From the NCBI GenBank assembly GCA_018292915.2, contig JACVVK020000331.1, positions 657,501-721,500 on the forward strand: 64,000 bases of DNA, in the 5' to 3' direction. How positions within the stretch are numbered: position 1 is the first letter of the stretch; each line of letters starts with the position of its first letter. Made by a program: the position numbers and the translations under genes. Under the pieces are notes generated by a model. That model was not told the origin of the DNA and searched no databases. It saw nothing but the letters and a program-made list of their open reading frames with translations. Positions 11,801 to 24,938 of the stretch are shown one piece after another. The stretch is from Batillaria attramentaria. Its lineage: Eukaryota; Mollusca; Gastropoda; Batillariidae.

Positions 11801-14800
11801 GAAAACTCTACCATCAAGCTATACTATTTTTCACAGTCACCCCAGCTATACATAAACTTTTTTGTAATGTAGTAAGATAGTTCATAGTGTACAGTGCTAC
11901 CCACAGGCTAATCTAATGTACACAAAATACATTAGCATCCAACATTTCGTAAGGTCGGTTATCTACTTCATCTTTCAGAAGTCAAATGGGGAAGAAATGA
12001 TTCCATTCACACCTTTGCAGCCTCTGTTCCGGTGACGGCAATGATGCGGCGAATTCCTTTGGAGATAGCTTCCTCAGACACTATGTAAAACTGACCGATG
12101 TGGCCGGATCTTCGCAAATGCCTGGTTAATCAAGAAAATATTTTGCATGTTAGATTTTACAAAGTACGAAAATCACACCCCTAATGTTAAAATAAACCTG
12201 TATAAAACTCTAGTGCGTCTAATTTGAAAGAAATATCCCTATGACCAAAAAGTGGACAGGTCTGAGCTGACCCTTCGAACCATGTGACTGGAATGTGTTG
12301 ATGTCCAGTGTGTGAGTGCATGCGTGTGATTACCATGAGAGTGTGTTGGGTTCAGTTTGCCTTGCTTTCAGCCATGCAAATTGGTAAAAGCCTTTATTGA
12401 CGCACATTACTATTATCAACAGGATGATTAAAACAGCCAAAATGGGTGACTGGGCTGCTGTTAAGTATGTCAGTGAATTCTGCATCTGCCAGAAAGCCAG
12501 GGGAAATATTCTCACGTTCCACCGCAGAACTCCACTGTGGTGATGGAGCCGCCTGGTCCCATGGGGTCCGCCTCCAGCTGTTCTACAGATATCCCCACCG
12601 ACACAACACGCACCGGGTCTGGGTACACCTGCACAGTTCAACACTCGCTTAATGCGACCGACAGTCACCTTTTCTCCACTTCACACATGTAAGGTAAATT
12701 TTCAAAGTTTTTTTTTTTCCTGTTGTTTGTCAGATTAGAATAAAAGCTGTGCCCACAGTTGGCTATCTGTATTTTTTCCACGATTATGTTGTTACTGCCT
12801 CTGATTGACCACTGGGACTCTGTCCTTGGTTTTAAAATGCAGCCTAGCTGTTCCCAATAATCTTCAGAAGCCACACACACACAAGATCAACACATGATGA
12901 CTGACCTCGTCAAACACAGCACGCAGCCCTTGTATGCTCTTGGCCACTGCCAGGGCCGTCTCTCGTGCATACACCTCCTCGTTCTTTGCTGCCATTTTGT
13001 TCACGATCTCCTCTGCTGTCTGTACCTCCTTCACTTTCATGGCACCCTGCAATTAAAAAAAAACACAAAAAAAAACCTGCAGCATGTGACACCACTTGTG
13101 AGGCAAAGTTACTTACCCTGTCCCTAGTGGGTAATTTGATCGATGTTAGACTTCAGAACAAACAGTACCTTTAGATAGCAAAAAACAAGTTACACATTCA
13201 GCACATTTTGTACCAAGCACAAGAATTCCCCATTCTTCAAATTCTCTTCCCACCGCCTACGTACTTTTGGTATGCGCAGCTATGAGAATCGGGTAAGAGT
13301 AAGGGTTCTTTACGATGGTTTGCAAGGAAGAACACTCTATAGATCTGGAATCTTTCCGGTTTCTGCACAGGAGAGCAGAAACCAGAAGCAAACTTTTGAT
13401 CTTTCTGCCTAACCTTAGCGGTGAAGTCAAAGCGCAAGCGATCGGGTGCGACTAGCGAGCCCCTCTGGTCCGCTTCCTTCAGTACTTCCCTCAGGGCAAA
13501 GTTCAGCATGTGGGTTCCTGTGTGGTTCTTCATCACCGCGCATCGTCTGGACTGTAACACAACAGATAAATATGATGTCACTCAAGTCACCGTCAAATTA
13601 CCTTGGGCAAACTCCTTGCCATGCCTACAATATTCTTGCATCAGTGGTATAACTGTCAGAATCTGTGTGTGAACTTGACTTTCGTTTATTGCAAAGTTCA
13701 TAAATGCAAATAATATGTGCTAGAAACAATAAGTCTCTACGCAAACACACAGTACATTTACTGAACATCAAGTTTTCTATACTTCAGCTTACTTGGCCAG
13801 CAGCATATATTCCTGCTTAACTTATGAGCAGAGTTTTAAATTAAAAGTTACAGGAGGAACAAAGGTATGGTAGATGGGTGTGTAAACTGTGGAAAAAAAT
13901 CTGTAAGAACGACCATGTAAAAGATCTTGTTGTGTAGGCAGTGGAGTAACTCCCGGCACTTACCTCGTCCACCAGCAGTCGCATGGTGTCTCCAACTTTC
14001 AGTGTTCCCTCAATGACACCAATGTGCAGTACGTAGCCACCTCTCACTTGCACATTCTTCACTTTAAACTCCACATCCTGAAAGCAAAACAACCCATTTT
14101 CTTTATTTTGTACGAATACTTCCACAAATGATGGCATGGGCTTATTGTGTTTGCCAGTACACGGCAGATATGTCAGAAGGGGGGCTTTTAAAACCAACAA
14201 ACTCAAAAGACGATAGTGAAAACTAATCCAGCATTTGGAAATATTCCTTGAAGGGTTTGATAATGATGACAATGATAATGAGTACTTTATAAGCGCTTTA
14301 CCCAATTTCATGGATCGGCTCAAAGCGCCCCGAACTGAACCCAACACGCACGCTCACGTGAATCACACACATTCTCTCAAACACTGGACATAAACACATT
14401 ACAATCATGTGGTGCGAAGGGTCAGCTCAGCTATTTAAGTTTCGGAATTTAGAATTGCATTTATTTTTCAAATTTTTGAGAGCTGAACATTTCCAAAGCA
14501 GAGGGGGGAGGAAGCCGGAGTACCCGGAGAGTTGTGTACAACTGAGGTTTACTACTTTACCTCCTCGCCCTCCTTGACCAAGAATCCCTCGTCATAGATC
14601 TGCCCACCCTGCTCAGCGTAGAAGCTCGTGCGATCTAACAGCACTCCGCACTCCTGTCCAGTAGTCACCTCCTCCACAAAGGCCTTGTTGCAACGCAGCG
14701 CTATCACTTTGCCCGTCGCTGGCTCAAACGCTGCACAAGAAAATATTGCAATATACAAGATAGATTTGTCTACCGTTTGAGATTTCTCTGTTTGATATTC

Positions 14801-17800
14801 CTCCTGTGCAATAATTTTTTTTTTTTTCCCTGTCTGATTTGACCTTGCAGTGTACCCCCTCTCTCCAAATTCACACACCCACACAAGATTGTCTCTAATT
14901 CTATCTTTCCTCAGTCAACCTATGGTTTGGAACAGTTTCACTCATGACTGTGCCTGTATGCTCAAAATACTCTATCTTGATGATCAGCACAGCTCTTAAT
15001 GCAGTACAGTGTTGTTTAGACTTTGCGCGAGTGGTCAAATGTTCAAATTCTATGACCGTTGTTACACTACTAAAGCGTTCAGTGTGGTTGCTGCATCATC
15101 AAGTACGCTGCTGTTGGCTCAGTGCCAGCATTACAGACGCTGTCACTGTCCAGGTGTCTAAGTGGTGTGATGACAGCTCAGAACGATCTGCAAGCCCCAA
15201 AATGGTAGCATTAGCCCCTTCAAACCTACCCCAGAGACAGCACCACAACCGATCCTTTTTTTTTGTAAGATCAGACTTTGTTAAACTACTGTGACACTAT
15301 GGCCAAGCAGCTTGATCACACAGTCTTCCTCATTCTTACTGTAATTTCCTTCAATGTCAGCAGTGTAGTTGTACTTGGGGCTGTCGTCTGTCGGAGCAAC
15401 GCCGCGGTTCTGCAGTTCATTGATGGCGTGGACATCAAGGTTGATCTGGTCGTCCACTGTGCCTCCTGCTCCTTGTGACATCAGCTGCACATGATAGTGT
15501 GCAGTTTCAGTTAGTTTCCAGGGTTACCTGTGTCTGTAAGGGACATCTGAAAGTCAGCACGGCCTAAGCACGTATCAGAGGAAACCTGCTGTAACCTGAG
15601 ACTGAGGTTAAGAATGTATACCATTGGTAAATGCACTGTCAACACACGGTAAATGCAATGTCACTGCACAGTAAACGCACTGTAACCACACTGACAAACA
15701 CTGAACTGTTATCATAGAGAACCATTGCACAGTAGTACAACAGTGTTCGCGAGCGGGGCAGGAACCAGTGGCCAAGCAGATCCTGCGGAGGAAGTGGGGC
15801 AGGATTGGACACACCCTCAGGAAGCCAGCATCCAGTACCACACGCCAAGCCCTGACATGGAACCCGCAGGGGAAAAGGAAGAGAGGCCTGCCTCGCAACA
15901 GCTGGAGGCGGGACAATGAGGCAGAGCTATATATAAGCAGGGGACCAACTGGACTGGAGTGGCAAGAACAGCCCAGAACGGATTGTGATGGCAAAGGGTC
16001 GTCGATGGCCTATGCTCCACTTGGAGCCAGGGGCCTAAGTAAGTAAGTAAGTACAACAGTATTCCCTGTGATTTGAAAATACAAGGGTCCTTGGGACCCT
16101 CTCTCCGTATTTTTGAGTGTCCTTTTGTAAACTGTGAGGGTCCATGGTCTTTTGGTATCAAAAGTCTACACGTCAAAACCATTTGTTGTTGTTTACAAAA
16201 GTATTCAAGTAGGAGAGATGTGTGTAAATTGTGTGTCAGCCATACACAATTGGCAAGGCAAGGGACCCGCACGCTTACCAAACAGAGCATTATGATTGGA
16301 CAAAAAGTGTCCCAGACTGCTTAAGCCACTCCAGGAGATTGCTGGAAAAATACCGTTTGTCACGGTGAGGCGAAAAAGGGGTCCTCTTGACGTGTTGTTC
16401 TCAAATTTATACGTCAATTTAAGAGTTTTGTGCGTACAAATACGTGCACCTGTGTGTAACCGGGAACACTGGTACAAATGGACAGGAATGAGGTGAATAT
16501 CCAGGGGAAAAGACAACAACAACAAACACAAAACTCTACCAGTGAGTGTTGTTTGGCTTTCTCAAAGGCCTCCATATCGATGGTTAACCCCTTCTCTTCT
16601 GACATGAGCAGTGTGAGGTCCACAGGGAAACCATAAGTGTCGTACAGGCGCCATGCAACATCACCTGCAAAATTAGACATGCATAATTATCTGTTCCATT
16701 CGTAAGTATGATGGGCACAATTGTTGTTCTCATTAAAATCGCTTGTCTACAAAACTGTTTCCTTCAAGTTGCTAGCTTGAGAAATGGGGTGATGGGCTCT
16801 CACAAAAGGAGAACAAAGGCACCCAGCCACTTTTGAGAAATTTGCAAACCCCCCCCCCCCCCCCAAAAAAAAAAGAGAGAAAAAAAAAGGTTGTATGTCA
16901 AATCTAGCGACTTTGAGATCTGCTTGTATTTTCAGGTCCTTAAACAACTAATACAGCTTCTGGGGAAGTTTGAAGGCTGAATGTAGTTTAAACATGTTAA
17001 AAAAATGAACATACAATACAACCATACAATACAACCATGCCATAATGGCAAGATTCTCATGTCACACTTTGCCAGCCATTCTCTCAACATGGCCGCCTTT
17101 CGATAGTAAGTTTTGAACATACATATTTCAGGCCTTCAACTGGCTACAGAAACAATTTTAATACCAAAAGAAATCTTACGTTCTGCATTCTTCAGTGATA
17201 CCAGTTACTCTATATGCCCAAAATCACCCTGTCCCCCTTTTGTGGTAGCGCTTTTTCATACAGGGAGATGCCACCTTGAACTGAACTGAACTATGGCCAA
17301 TGTCTGACCTGGTAGTAGAGTGGATGTTCCCAGTTTGTTGATGTTGCGCTCCAAGAGTCGGTGTCCGCGTGACAAAGTCTTCAGGAACTGTGCTTCTTCT
17401 TCGTTGATGATCTCCTTCACCTGCGCAACGACCAACCCAAACCTTCAAATCTTACAAAGGAAGAAGCAGGGAATGACCTGTATACCGATTGTAAAACCTT
17501 TTTTTTCTGTCTTCTCTTTCTCTCTATTACTTCTTCACCACCCCCAAAGGCGCTGAGTATGCAGTCAGCACTGAAGTCATTACTGTGCCTTACAAACAGC
17601 CTACTGTCATCATCATGGACTAAGAGGCTGACCCTCAGATTAAGGAGACGAAAGTTATAGTGAACATCTTTCATGGCTTCAAACAATCCCAAGAGTCCGA
17701 ATTTTCTTCCTAGTGTCGCTCACTTTGAGCAGGGTTGTTGTTAACATCATTACAATCAAGTGAGAAGGGGTAAATGCAGCCAAGGAGAGGGGTAAAAAAA

Positions 17801-20800
17801 AAAAAAAAGCTTTCATGTGATACAAGAAAAAAGACACCATTGACAAAAAAAAAAAAAAAAAAAACAGATCTTACCGACTCTGGATCTTTCTTCACCTCAG
17901 GAAAAGCATCTCCCTGGAAAAAGTCACACACACACACACAAAAATAGGTCAACAAGTGTTGAGCAATTACAGCCTAAGTGGGTGAGAAAAAGAAAATTAC
18001 TTGTGACCAGCTCTATCATGGGTAAATATAAGGTAACACAACAGAAATAAAAACGACAACATTCCCCCCCCCCCCCCCCCCCATCACATACACACAAATA
18101 AAGTCTAGATAAAAAAGACATTTTCATATCTAAAATACAAAATGTCAGTTCTCACCAGCAGTAGCACAACTGTGTCCACTAGATTGGCAAACATGCCTGG
18201 CTTGAAATTCAGTTTTTCTGTAGCATAGCGAACGGCACGACGCAGGATTCTCCGCAGCACGTACCTGCAGCACAGAATACTTATTTTTATGCACCTGTTG
18301 CTTTACACTGCAAGAGTAACACAAACATGTGAGCGCAACAGGTAGAGGAGTAAGAAAGATCAACACAGACTCATATACTGGAAACACTGAGCTAACGTGA
18401 AATGCCACATAATCGCTTCTGACCAGTCATTTCAGATTAATCACACAGTGCCCAGTTCCTGCTAGTCTCATCTTTCTGGGTGGACAGATGGTTTTTTTTG
18501 TGTGAATGATGGAAATGTAGCACATCTATCTCTATCCTTATTAAGATCCAAACAGGTAAACTAAAAGTCCAAAGGACGATACAAGCATTTGGGACGTTTT
18601 ACCATCTGACAGTAGATTTAAAATCATCAAACCGTGAACTTGTTGTATGATTATCACTGCAGTAACAAGATTTAGCAAGGACGACAGTGACAGGCTTCTT
18701 CAATAGTAACTATGTCTGAATTTTTGGCTCACTTGTGTAACAAAGTGAGTCTATGTAATAACCCTCCGTCGTCTGTGTGTGTGTGTGTGTGTGTGTCTGT
18801 CTGTCTGTCTGTGTGTGTGTGTGTCCGCAGTAAACCTTAACATTGGCATTTTCTCAGAATCTACAAATAGCAGAGGCACCAAACTTGGCACGCTGATAGA
18901 CAGCCATAAGACCTTTAAAATCATACCATATTGATTGACCTTGACCCAAGGTCAAGGCCACTAAAGCTGTCTGTTTGGAAATATTACATTGGCAATTTCT
19001 CAGAATCTAGGAAAGCCAGAGACATCAAACTTTGCATGGTGATAGACATTGACAACACCTTTACTGACATACCTGTATTCAGTGACTTTGATCAAGGTCA
19101 AGGCCAAACAAGCTGTTTTGCGGAAAACCTTCCAAAACCTTAACATTGGCATTTTCTCAGAAACAATGAAAAGCAGAGGCACCAAACTTGGTTTGCTGAT
19201 AGACAGCCATAAGACCTTTTAAAACATATCATATTGATTGACCGTGACCCAAGGTCAAGGTCACTAAAGCTGTCCGTTTGGAACTTTTGCATTGGCATTT
19301 TCTCAGAATCCAGAAAAGCAAGAGACATCAAACTTTGCATGATTATAGATATTGACAGCACCTTTACAGACATACCTGTATTCAGTGACTTTGAGTCAAG
19401 GTCAAGGCCATACAAGCTGTTTGCAGAAAAGCTTCCAAAACCTTAACATTGGCATTTTCTCAGAAACAATAAACAGCAGAAACACCAAACCTGGCTTGCT
19501 GATAGACAGCAGTAAGACCTCCCAATACATACCATTTTGAATGACCTTGACTGAAGGTCAAGGTCATTAAAGCTGTCTCATTGGAAATTTAAAATTGCCA
19601 TTTTCTCAGAATCTAGGGGTATAAGAGGCATCAAACTTTGCATGGTGATAGACATTGACAAAACCTGTACTGGCATACTTGTATTCAATATCCTTGAGTC
19701 AAGGTCAAGGCCATTCAAGACGTTTTGCGGAAACTTTAATGTTAGCATTTTCTTGGAAACAACAAACAGCAGAGGCACCAAACAAAGCACAATGATAGAC
19801 AGAAATGAGACCTATGCAGACATACCCTTTTGAATGACCTTGACTGAAGGTCAAGGTCATTACAGCTGTCTGTTGTGAAATTTTACATTACCATTTGCAA
19901 GGAAACTAGAAAACTAGAGCTATCAAACTTGGCGTAATGATAGTCATTGATAAGCTCTTACAGATCTCATTCGAATGACCTTGACCCAAGGTCAAGGTCA
20001 TACAAGCTGTCCTGGGAAAACTGTTATATTGCCATTATCCGTTTTCTTAGGAACTGTGAACACAAGAGACACATTACTTCAGGATAGATAGTGATAAGAA
20101 CTTTACAGACATACTCTTTTGAATGACCTTGACCCATCTCACAAGTGAGCCAAGGAGGCTTTGCTCCTCTAGTTTGTTTGTTTGTTTCATAAGTGTCTTA
20201 CCCTCGACCAGCATTGTCTGGTCGTCCACCATCAGACAGAGCGATGGTGAGCGTCCGCGCGTGGTCAGCCAGCACCCTGTACGCCATGTCTATCCCATCA
20301 ACATCCTCCTTCCCCACTCGGCCCTGGTACGGCGGACTATCTGCAGCCTGCAACATGGAAGTGAACACATGCTCTTTCACTAACTCTTCTGGGTACAGCA
20401 CACTTGATCACAGTGGAGCGACATCATGGGGAAAGCTTACCAACTGAACCTCTGAAAGCAACATGATAACTTTTCAATTCAGTGCAAACTGCTTCATTGT
20501 CCTCTAGAGGAAATTTGTGTGGGAATGTGGAGCAGAACTCGTCATGAACTGTATCATACAATAAACACACACACACTGAAACTCTGCGTATTAAAACGCA
20601 TACACATCAACACATGAAAGTAAATATGCGCACACATATATATCAGCCCCAAAGAAACCTTTACCACTTTGCCCAATCAGAAACAGGCTCTCTGCCATAA
20701 AATGCTTGAATACTGTATTGACTAAAGGGGGGGGTTGGTGGGTAGAGAGGAGAAGTACCTTGTGTATGGCCTCAAAGAGAGGTACAAAGAGGTCAGTGTC

Positions 20801-23762
20801 ATAGTTTGAGCGTTTGCGTTGGATGACGGACACAAGTCGCTCCAGTCCCATCCCACAGTCCACATGCTTCTTGGGCAGCGACTTGAGCGAGCCATCAGTA
20901 TCCCTATCCACACATACACAGACACAATGATAGACGCGTTTCTAGCAAAAAGTCTGAGATCTGTTCAGTGTGAAATGAGCCAGTATAACCACAAAGCTGA
21001 CGAACTAGTGACAGTTTTCCTTGTTCACATGAACATCAAACATAGAGTGTACTGCCTTTATATCTATACATCTAACCACAACATTTTGAGTGTACAAGCG
21101 CACTCACATACACAACTGTTCCAAAATGAAAAATATCCTCTGTGAAGCCCAGAATGTTCCATGGTGGGCAGACAAAGACTGATTCTGAAAATATTGTTAC
21201 ACTGTACAACAGGCTTGACACATTGATACCAAAGGCTTTGACAGCACAATCTGCATACTGACAGCTGAATCCTAGCATAAAAATACAAGTAACTCGTCAA
21301 CAGCATGATTAATCAAAGAAGCTGCCACTGGCCTGCGTGAACAGCACAGCAGTACCTGTTGAACTGGATAAACACAAGGTTCCAGATTTCCAGAACGTCA
21401 GGGTCATCCATGTTGACCAGTTTACTGGCGTCCCGTCCTCCCCCGATGCGATCGTAGTGGATTTCAGAACACGGCCCACACGGCCCTGTCTCCCCCATCT
21501 CCCAGAAATTGTCCTTCATGTCGAATGGCATCACCCGCTCTGGTGGCAATCTGTCATCAAATGAGAGATATCTAATGAGTGCATTACACATTCAGTGGAT
21601 TACAGAACTATTTAATAATAATAATAATAATGAATAGTACTTGTTTAGCGCTTAATCTCGCATGAAAGCAACTCATAGCGCTACACACACACACACACAC
21701 TGACATGCACTACCCGACCTGGTGCAGATGAACAATTGCAGTCAAAGGCACTGAAACAATGGCAGACTACTCATAAGTGTGAAAGGCCTGACGGAAGAGA
21801 TGGGTTTTCAGGTTCGATTTGAACTGGGACAGTGTGGGAAGGTTACGAAGTTCGACTGGCAGCGAGTTCCAAACATTCCAAACATATTTTGCATTTATTA
21901 ACTGAAAGAATTTATCAAGTGAAAACAATGTCTCTTGCCAATACATGTACACGTAGTAATAACAGCAAAATATATGAGCAATGCTTTGATGAATACTGTG
22001 ATGGTGGCTACGACAGTATGCAGCACAACGACTGCTGACTACAAAAGTTTTCAATGCGAAGACCGCTTGATTACAAGTTCACAACACAATAGTTTACAGT
22101 GTGAAGATTTCCTTGTGACAATAGTTTACAGGGTGAAGACTTTCTGCCTGACTACCTGACTTACTGACTGTGACAGTCTACACTGTAAAGACTGCCTGCT
22201 AGCCTCACCCAAGACTTAGCCATATGCTCCTGGTTTCATCATCTGGTTCCAGCCCAGCCGCCTGATTGCCGCCAAAGTAGGTCACATACAGGCGATCCTT
22301 CTCCAGCCCCAGCCTCTCTGTCAGCAGTTCCCATGCCCACGTACACATCTCTTTCTGTGAACCAAAGCAGAAACAGCAGAGATTATCATTAATGGATTGC
22401 AGAGCTGTTTGCTCAGCACACTAATGGTGTACGCTAAAATGCAGATGAAAACAGAACGGCATTTTTGTTGTTGCTCTAGTGGTACATACACCACTTCTTG
22501 TACCAGTCGCAATTACACATATAGATCTGTACACCTCTGTCTGCTAAAGGTCTCATTAGCCACACCCATTTTGCACAGGCTCAACAATCAGGTCCAGCTG
22601 GGACCAAACATATGGCAAATGCTAAATAATTCACAAAACAATTGCCCACAAAGATAAACAATCGCAAAATTCTCTCCACCAAACATATGCTGCACACTCT
22701 AAACTTTGCCACATCATAATTAAACTTTAGCCTAACTCCATTTTCATTTTTGAGAATAACGCCAGAGTAGTCACTAGTGCACTAGACGTCTTTCTGCACG
22801 ATTCTCAAAATCGGGTTACCGCGGTGTACTGAAACTAAATGACATCGTTACTATCTTGGCTGACCTAAAATCTAAAGTGCAGTCACAACTTAATTACCAG
22901 CACCCAAAAGCTTCAAATGGGAAAACATACCACAAAGGTCATGCACTAACCTTGTAGTAGTTTCCAAAGGACCAGTTGCCCAACATCTCGAAGAAGGTGT
23001 GGTGATACACGTCTTTGCCGACATCATCCAAATCATTGTGTTTGCCCCCCGCACGAATACATTTTTGAGTGTTGGCAACTCGCACATACTTGGACATGTC
23101 ACTGTTTGGGTCGACAGTCCCCAGGAAGATGGGTTTAAACTGTGGAGGAGATAAAAACACTTTGAGTAAAGACATATTACTAGGTCAGACCTTTTTTTGT
23201 TGTTGTCAAGTGACCATAAATGGCACCCTTGAATTGAAGCTGAACAGAAATCAATACATGTAGGACATTTAATGAGATTTATCACCTCAAACCTGACAGT
23301 GACACACAAGATTAAAAACTCCTTTCAAAAACATCATACCCAATGAACTGAACTGCTACGTTATCTCATGCGTAATCATAAAGGGACTTCATGCTGTTCT
23401 GGAACTGCCCTGGTATCCAGGTCCTTTACAGGATCTAAAGTGTGAACCCCCTGTTGTCATGTTTCCTTGTGAAAAAAGTTTTTAACTATTTAAGGGCATT
23501 TCTCTCTCTCTCTTTTTTAACCTGATCTTTATGAAGAAAAATATATCGAAAAGAAAAGGTGTTTTGTTGTTGGCTTTTGGGGGTTTCACTTTTTGGACAG
23601 GTTAATGTGATAACATACCTGATTCATCCCAGCATTGGCAAACAGGAGAGTTGGATCATCCAGTGGAATGGTGGACGAGGAATGAACATAAATATGTTCC
23701 TTCTCCTTGAAAAAGTTAATGAAGGCATCACGGATCTGGCTTCCAGTCATGCTGCTATCCAT
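8872..23762 (-). CDS. AARS1: Cytosolic alanyl-tRNA synthetase (22 coding exons, 966 aa)
   Basis: Class IIc synthetase that charges tRNA-Ala in the cytosol. Exons in transcript order: 23762-23619, 23139-22951, 22354-22209, 21550-21356, 20903-20759, 20347-20202, 18264-18156, 17913-17875, 17420-17309, 16664-16540, 15484-15340, 14730-14561, 14077-13964, 13551-13414, 13046-12906, 12628-12516, 12121-12013, 11596-11471, 10758-10639, 10087-10001, 9696-9583, 9045-8872. Phases are continuous over 2901 nt; the human enzyme has 968 aa. Residues 1-48 include [25 protein letters not shown] core sequence in part. Motif 2 ([12 protein letters not shown]) is near residues 96-107 and motif 3 ([11 protein letters not shown]) near 312-322. 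The editing-domain zinc ligands are HTGTH (603-607) and CGGTH (721-725). The coiled C-Ala linker is in exons 18-19 and a Gly-rich C-Ala globule ([15 protein letters not shown]) ends the protein. The start is fixed by homology and by an in-frame TGA 27 nt upstream of the ATG. Oddities: intron 20 is GC-AG, and introns hold SINE, LINE and Helentron-like insertions. Identity is secure. Confidence 0.97.
9067..9190 (-). repeat. SINE/LINE 3' tail in AARS1 intron 21
   Basis: An (AAT)n tail, then TTTATAAAGCGCAGTATC and AGAGCGCTGTACA, and a CA repeat. This AGCGC-bearing, ATT-tailed 3' end recurs in several retroposons of the window (compare 21612-21890 and 37421-37560). Confidence 0.45.
12262..12365 (+). 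mobile_element. SINE family 1 fragment
   Basis: Diverged body segment (TGAGCTGACCCTTCG, then GTTGATGTCCAGTGTGTGAG and TTGGGTTCAGTTTGC) matching the middle and 3' part of family 1. It has no tRNA head. It lies in AARS1 intron 16. Confidence 0.6.
14260..14530 (-). mobile_element. SINE family 1, 5'-truncated copy D
   Basis: Same body and ATT-rich tail as copy A, but it stops at the CTCCGGGTACTCC segment before the tRNA head. It sits in AARS1 intron 12 in the same orientation as the gene, and its right edge is 30 bp from the exon 12 boundary. Confidence 0.75.
14924..15232 (+). repeat. Unclassified ~310-bp dispersed repeat A, copy 1
   Basis: In AARS1 intron 11. It shares ordered blocks with 36354-36680 (GGAACAGTTTC, ATACTCTATCTTG, CAGCTCTTAATGC, TGTTGGCTCAGTGCCA, GTCCAGGTGTC, ATGGTAGCATTA). 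A third partial copy is at about 55990-56092. No terminal repeats or ORF are visible. Confidence 0.65.
15745..16054 (+). mobile_element. RTE-like LINE 3' fragment with (TAAG)n tail
   Basis: The plus strand encodes a typical non-LTR C-terminus ([14 protein letters not shown], then [23 protein letters not shown]) and ends in TAAGTAAGTAAGTAAGT. It is 5'-truncated and lies in AARS1 intron 10, antisense to the gene. Confidence 0.7.
16340..16472. repeat. Unclassified dispersed repeat B, copy 1
   Basis: Shares TTGTTCTCAAATTT, GAGTTTTGTGCGTACAAATA and GGGAACACTGG, in order and spacing, with 41830-41949. It lies in AARS1 intron 10. Confidence 0.55.
18721..20172 (+). mobile_element. Helentron-like non-autonomous element with ~150-bp tandem core
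   Basis: Subterminal inverted repeats GGCTCACTTGTG (18726-18737) and CACAAGTGAGCC (20140-20151) bracket a TG/TC microsatellite and about nine tandem units of roughly 149 bp. Each unit starts near CATTGGCATTTTCTCAGAA. After the right repeat a short hairpin (AGGAGGCTTTGCTCCT) and CTAG end the element, with T on both sides of the insertion. Subterminal repeats, tandem core and 3' hairpin match Helentron/HINE architecture. It lies in AARS1 intron 6, and its right end is about 30 bp from the exon 6 donor. Confidence 0.65.
21612..21890 (-). mobile_element. CR1/L2-like LINE 3' end
   Basis: The minus strand encodes [30 protein letters not shown] and a stop, the usual C-terminus of CR1/L2-clade ORF2. 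A TG repeat, AGCGCTATGAGTTGCTTTC, TTAAGCGCT and an (ATT)n tail follow. It is in AARS1 intron 3, in the same orientation as the gene. Confidence 0.75.
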
Positions 23763-23827
23763 GGTGACAAATTTTGCTGTTAGTGTTGTCCAACACCGTC
23801 ACGCCTCCAAAACACCACTAGACACAC

Positions 23828-24500
23828 GCTGCTGAAAGACATCAATGAAGTTTATGTTAGTTTTTACGCACTAATTCAGTAACGTAATAAAGTAATCAAT
23901 TTTAAGTGACAGTGAAAAAAGATAAAAGTATGGTTCTCACTGCATTTTGCCTTATAATACAACACTGTCTTAAGTTTCTGCCTTTAATAACGAATCAAAG
24001 ATGATGAAACAAAATGCAAGAAACTGTTCATCTTTTAAGGATCCCCATTTTGTGGCCCTATGACAGACACAGTGTCAGCTCAGAACTGCCACGGTGGAGG
24101 GAAAGTGAACGGAGGAAACGTCTACATTTTATGGCGAACTGTTAGGGCGTTGAAGGCTTTGCGCACATTCTATCTGTCACGGTTGAGTAAGCATTGAAAT
24201 CTCTTCCCAAGATGTGCATTCGACTAGTCAAACTAATAGATGACAGAGCATGAGAACTGAAGAATGATGCAACAAAATGAACAGCAGCAGACACACTCGT
24301 CTGTAACTTCTTACCCAACCAGACTGTCAGTCAGGAGTTGTGAGACCGACGTGGCTTGTGTAAAAGCCTGAAATACACAACTGCCGTCTCTCCACAACCA
24401 GATTGTGCCGCTTTCGGTGGGATTCGTCTTCGACAACGTGCCGACTCGACGGTGTAAGAGTTTATTTCTTACGCCTGACAAAAAGACTTCAGATTCAAAC
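23828..24500 (-). other. AARS1: AARS1 probable non-coding first exon and 5' UTR intron
   Basis: The first coding exon appears to extend into 5' UTR up to an acceptor at about 23828-23831 (TTTCAG|CAGCG). A good donor (GTTGG|GTAAGAAG) lies with its last exonic base at 24315, so a non-coding first exon is likely at 24315 to about 24500, followed by an intron of roughly 480 bp. The transcription start is not visible and the right edge is a guess. The exon contains an open frame that ends at this donor. It cannot add residues to AARS1, because the next exon has a TGA in frame with the ATG. Confidence 0.5.
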
Positions 24501-24938
24501 TTCAACAGTGCACACAATTGGAATAATAAAAAGACATTAATTTTAGATTTTTATAAGAAAATATGTCCCAATTAAACAGAGAAATCAAGATGGTCCATGA
24601 AGACTAATTTCTGTTATTTATGGAAGGGGTACCCATATAAAAAGGGGGTTTGAGTCATTTGACACCGTTTACCAAAAATGAGGGTAAATCGTAAAAGTAA
24701 CTTAGTGACAGACTTTAATGCAGATGTGTTGTTCGAATTGACGTTCGATCGGTTTCCGCGTGATGTATTGTATTTGCTATTTTACATTTTGTTTTGCTTT
24801 ATTTTGTTGCCGTAATTGTTTTTACGCGAACCCAATTACGGCAAGCCGGACAACGTGCGCAAGGTGCCTGCAGCGCGTGGTTGATTCTTCCTCCGAAGTT
24901 TGTTTTATTTCCGTCGAACCTCTCTATTTTTGAACAAG
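24501..24938. promoter_or_regulatory. Divergent promoter region shared by AARS1 and NOP10
   Basis: The two genes point away from each other. The probable AARS1 first exon and the NOP10 start codon are separated by only about 440 bp, with no other gene between them. A CCAAT box is at 24832-24836, about 105 bp upstream of the NOP10 ATG. No TATA box is obvious near either start. Transcription start sites are not determined, so the exact extent is inferred. Confidence 0.5.

Noticed and set aside
18833..20135. Regular repeat array as a CRISPR-like array
   Set aside because: The units are ~149 bp with no unique spacers, in a eukaryotic intron; a satellite core of a transposon explains it.
24311..24517. 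Minus-strand 68-codon open frame upstream of AARS1, basic at its start, as a mitochondrial targeting extension for a dual-targeted synthetase
   Set aside because: It ends at a splice donor, and the next exon carries a TGA in frame with the AARS1 ATG, nine codons upstream. It cannot be joined in frame.
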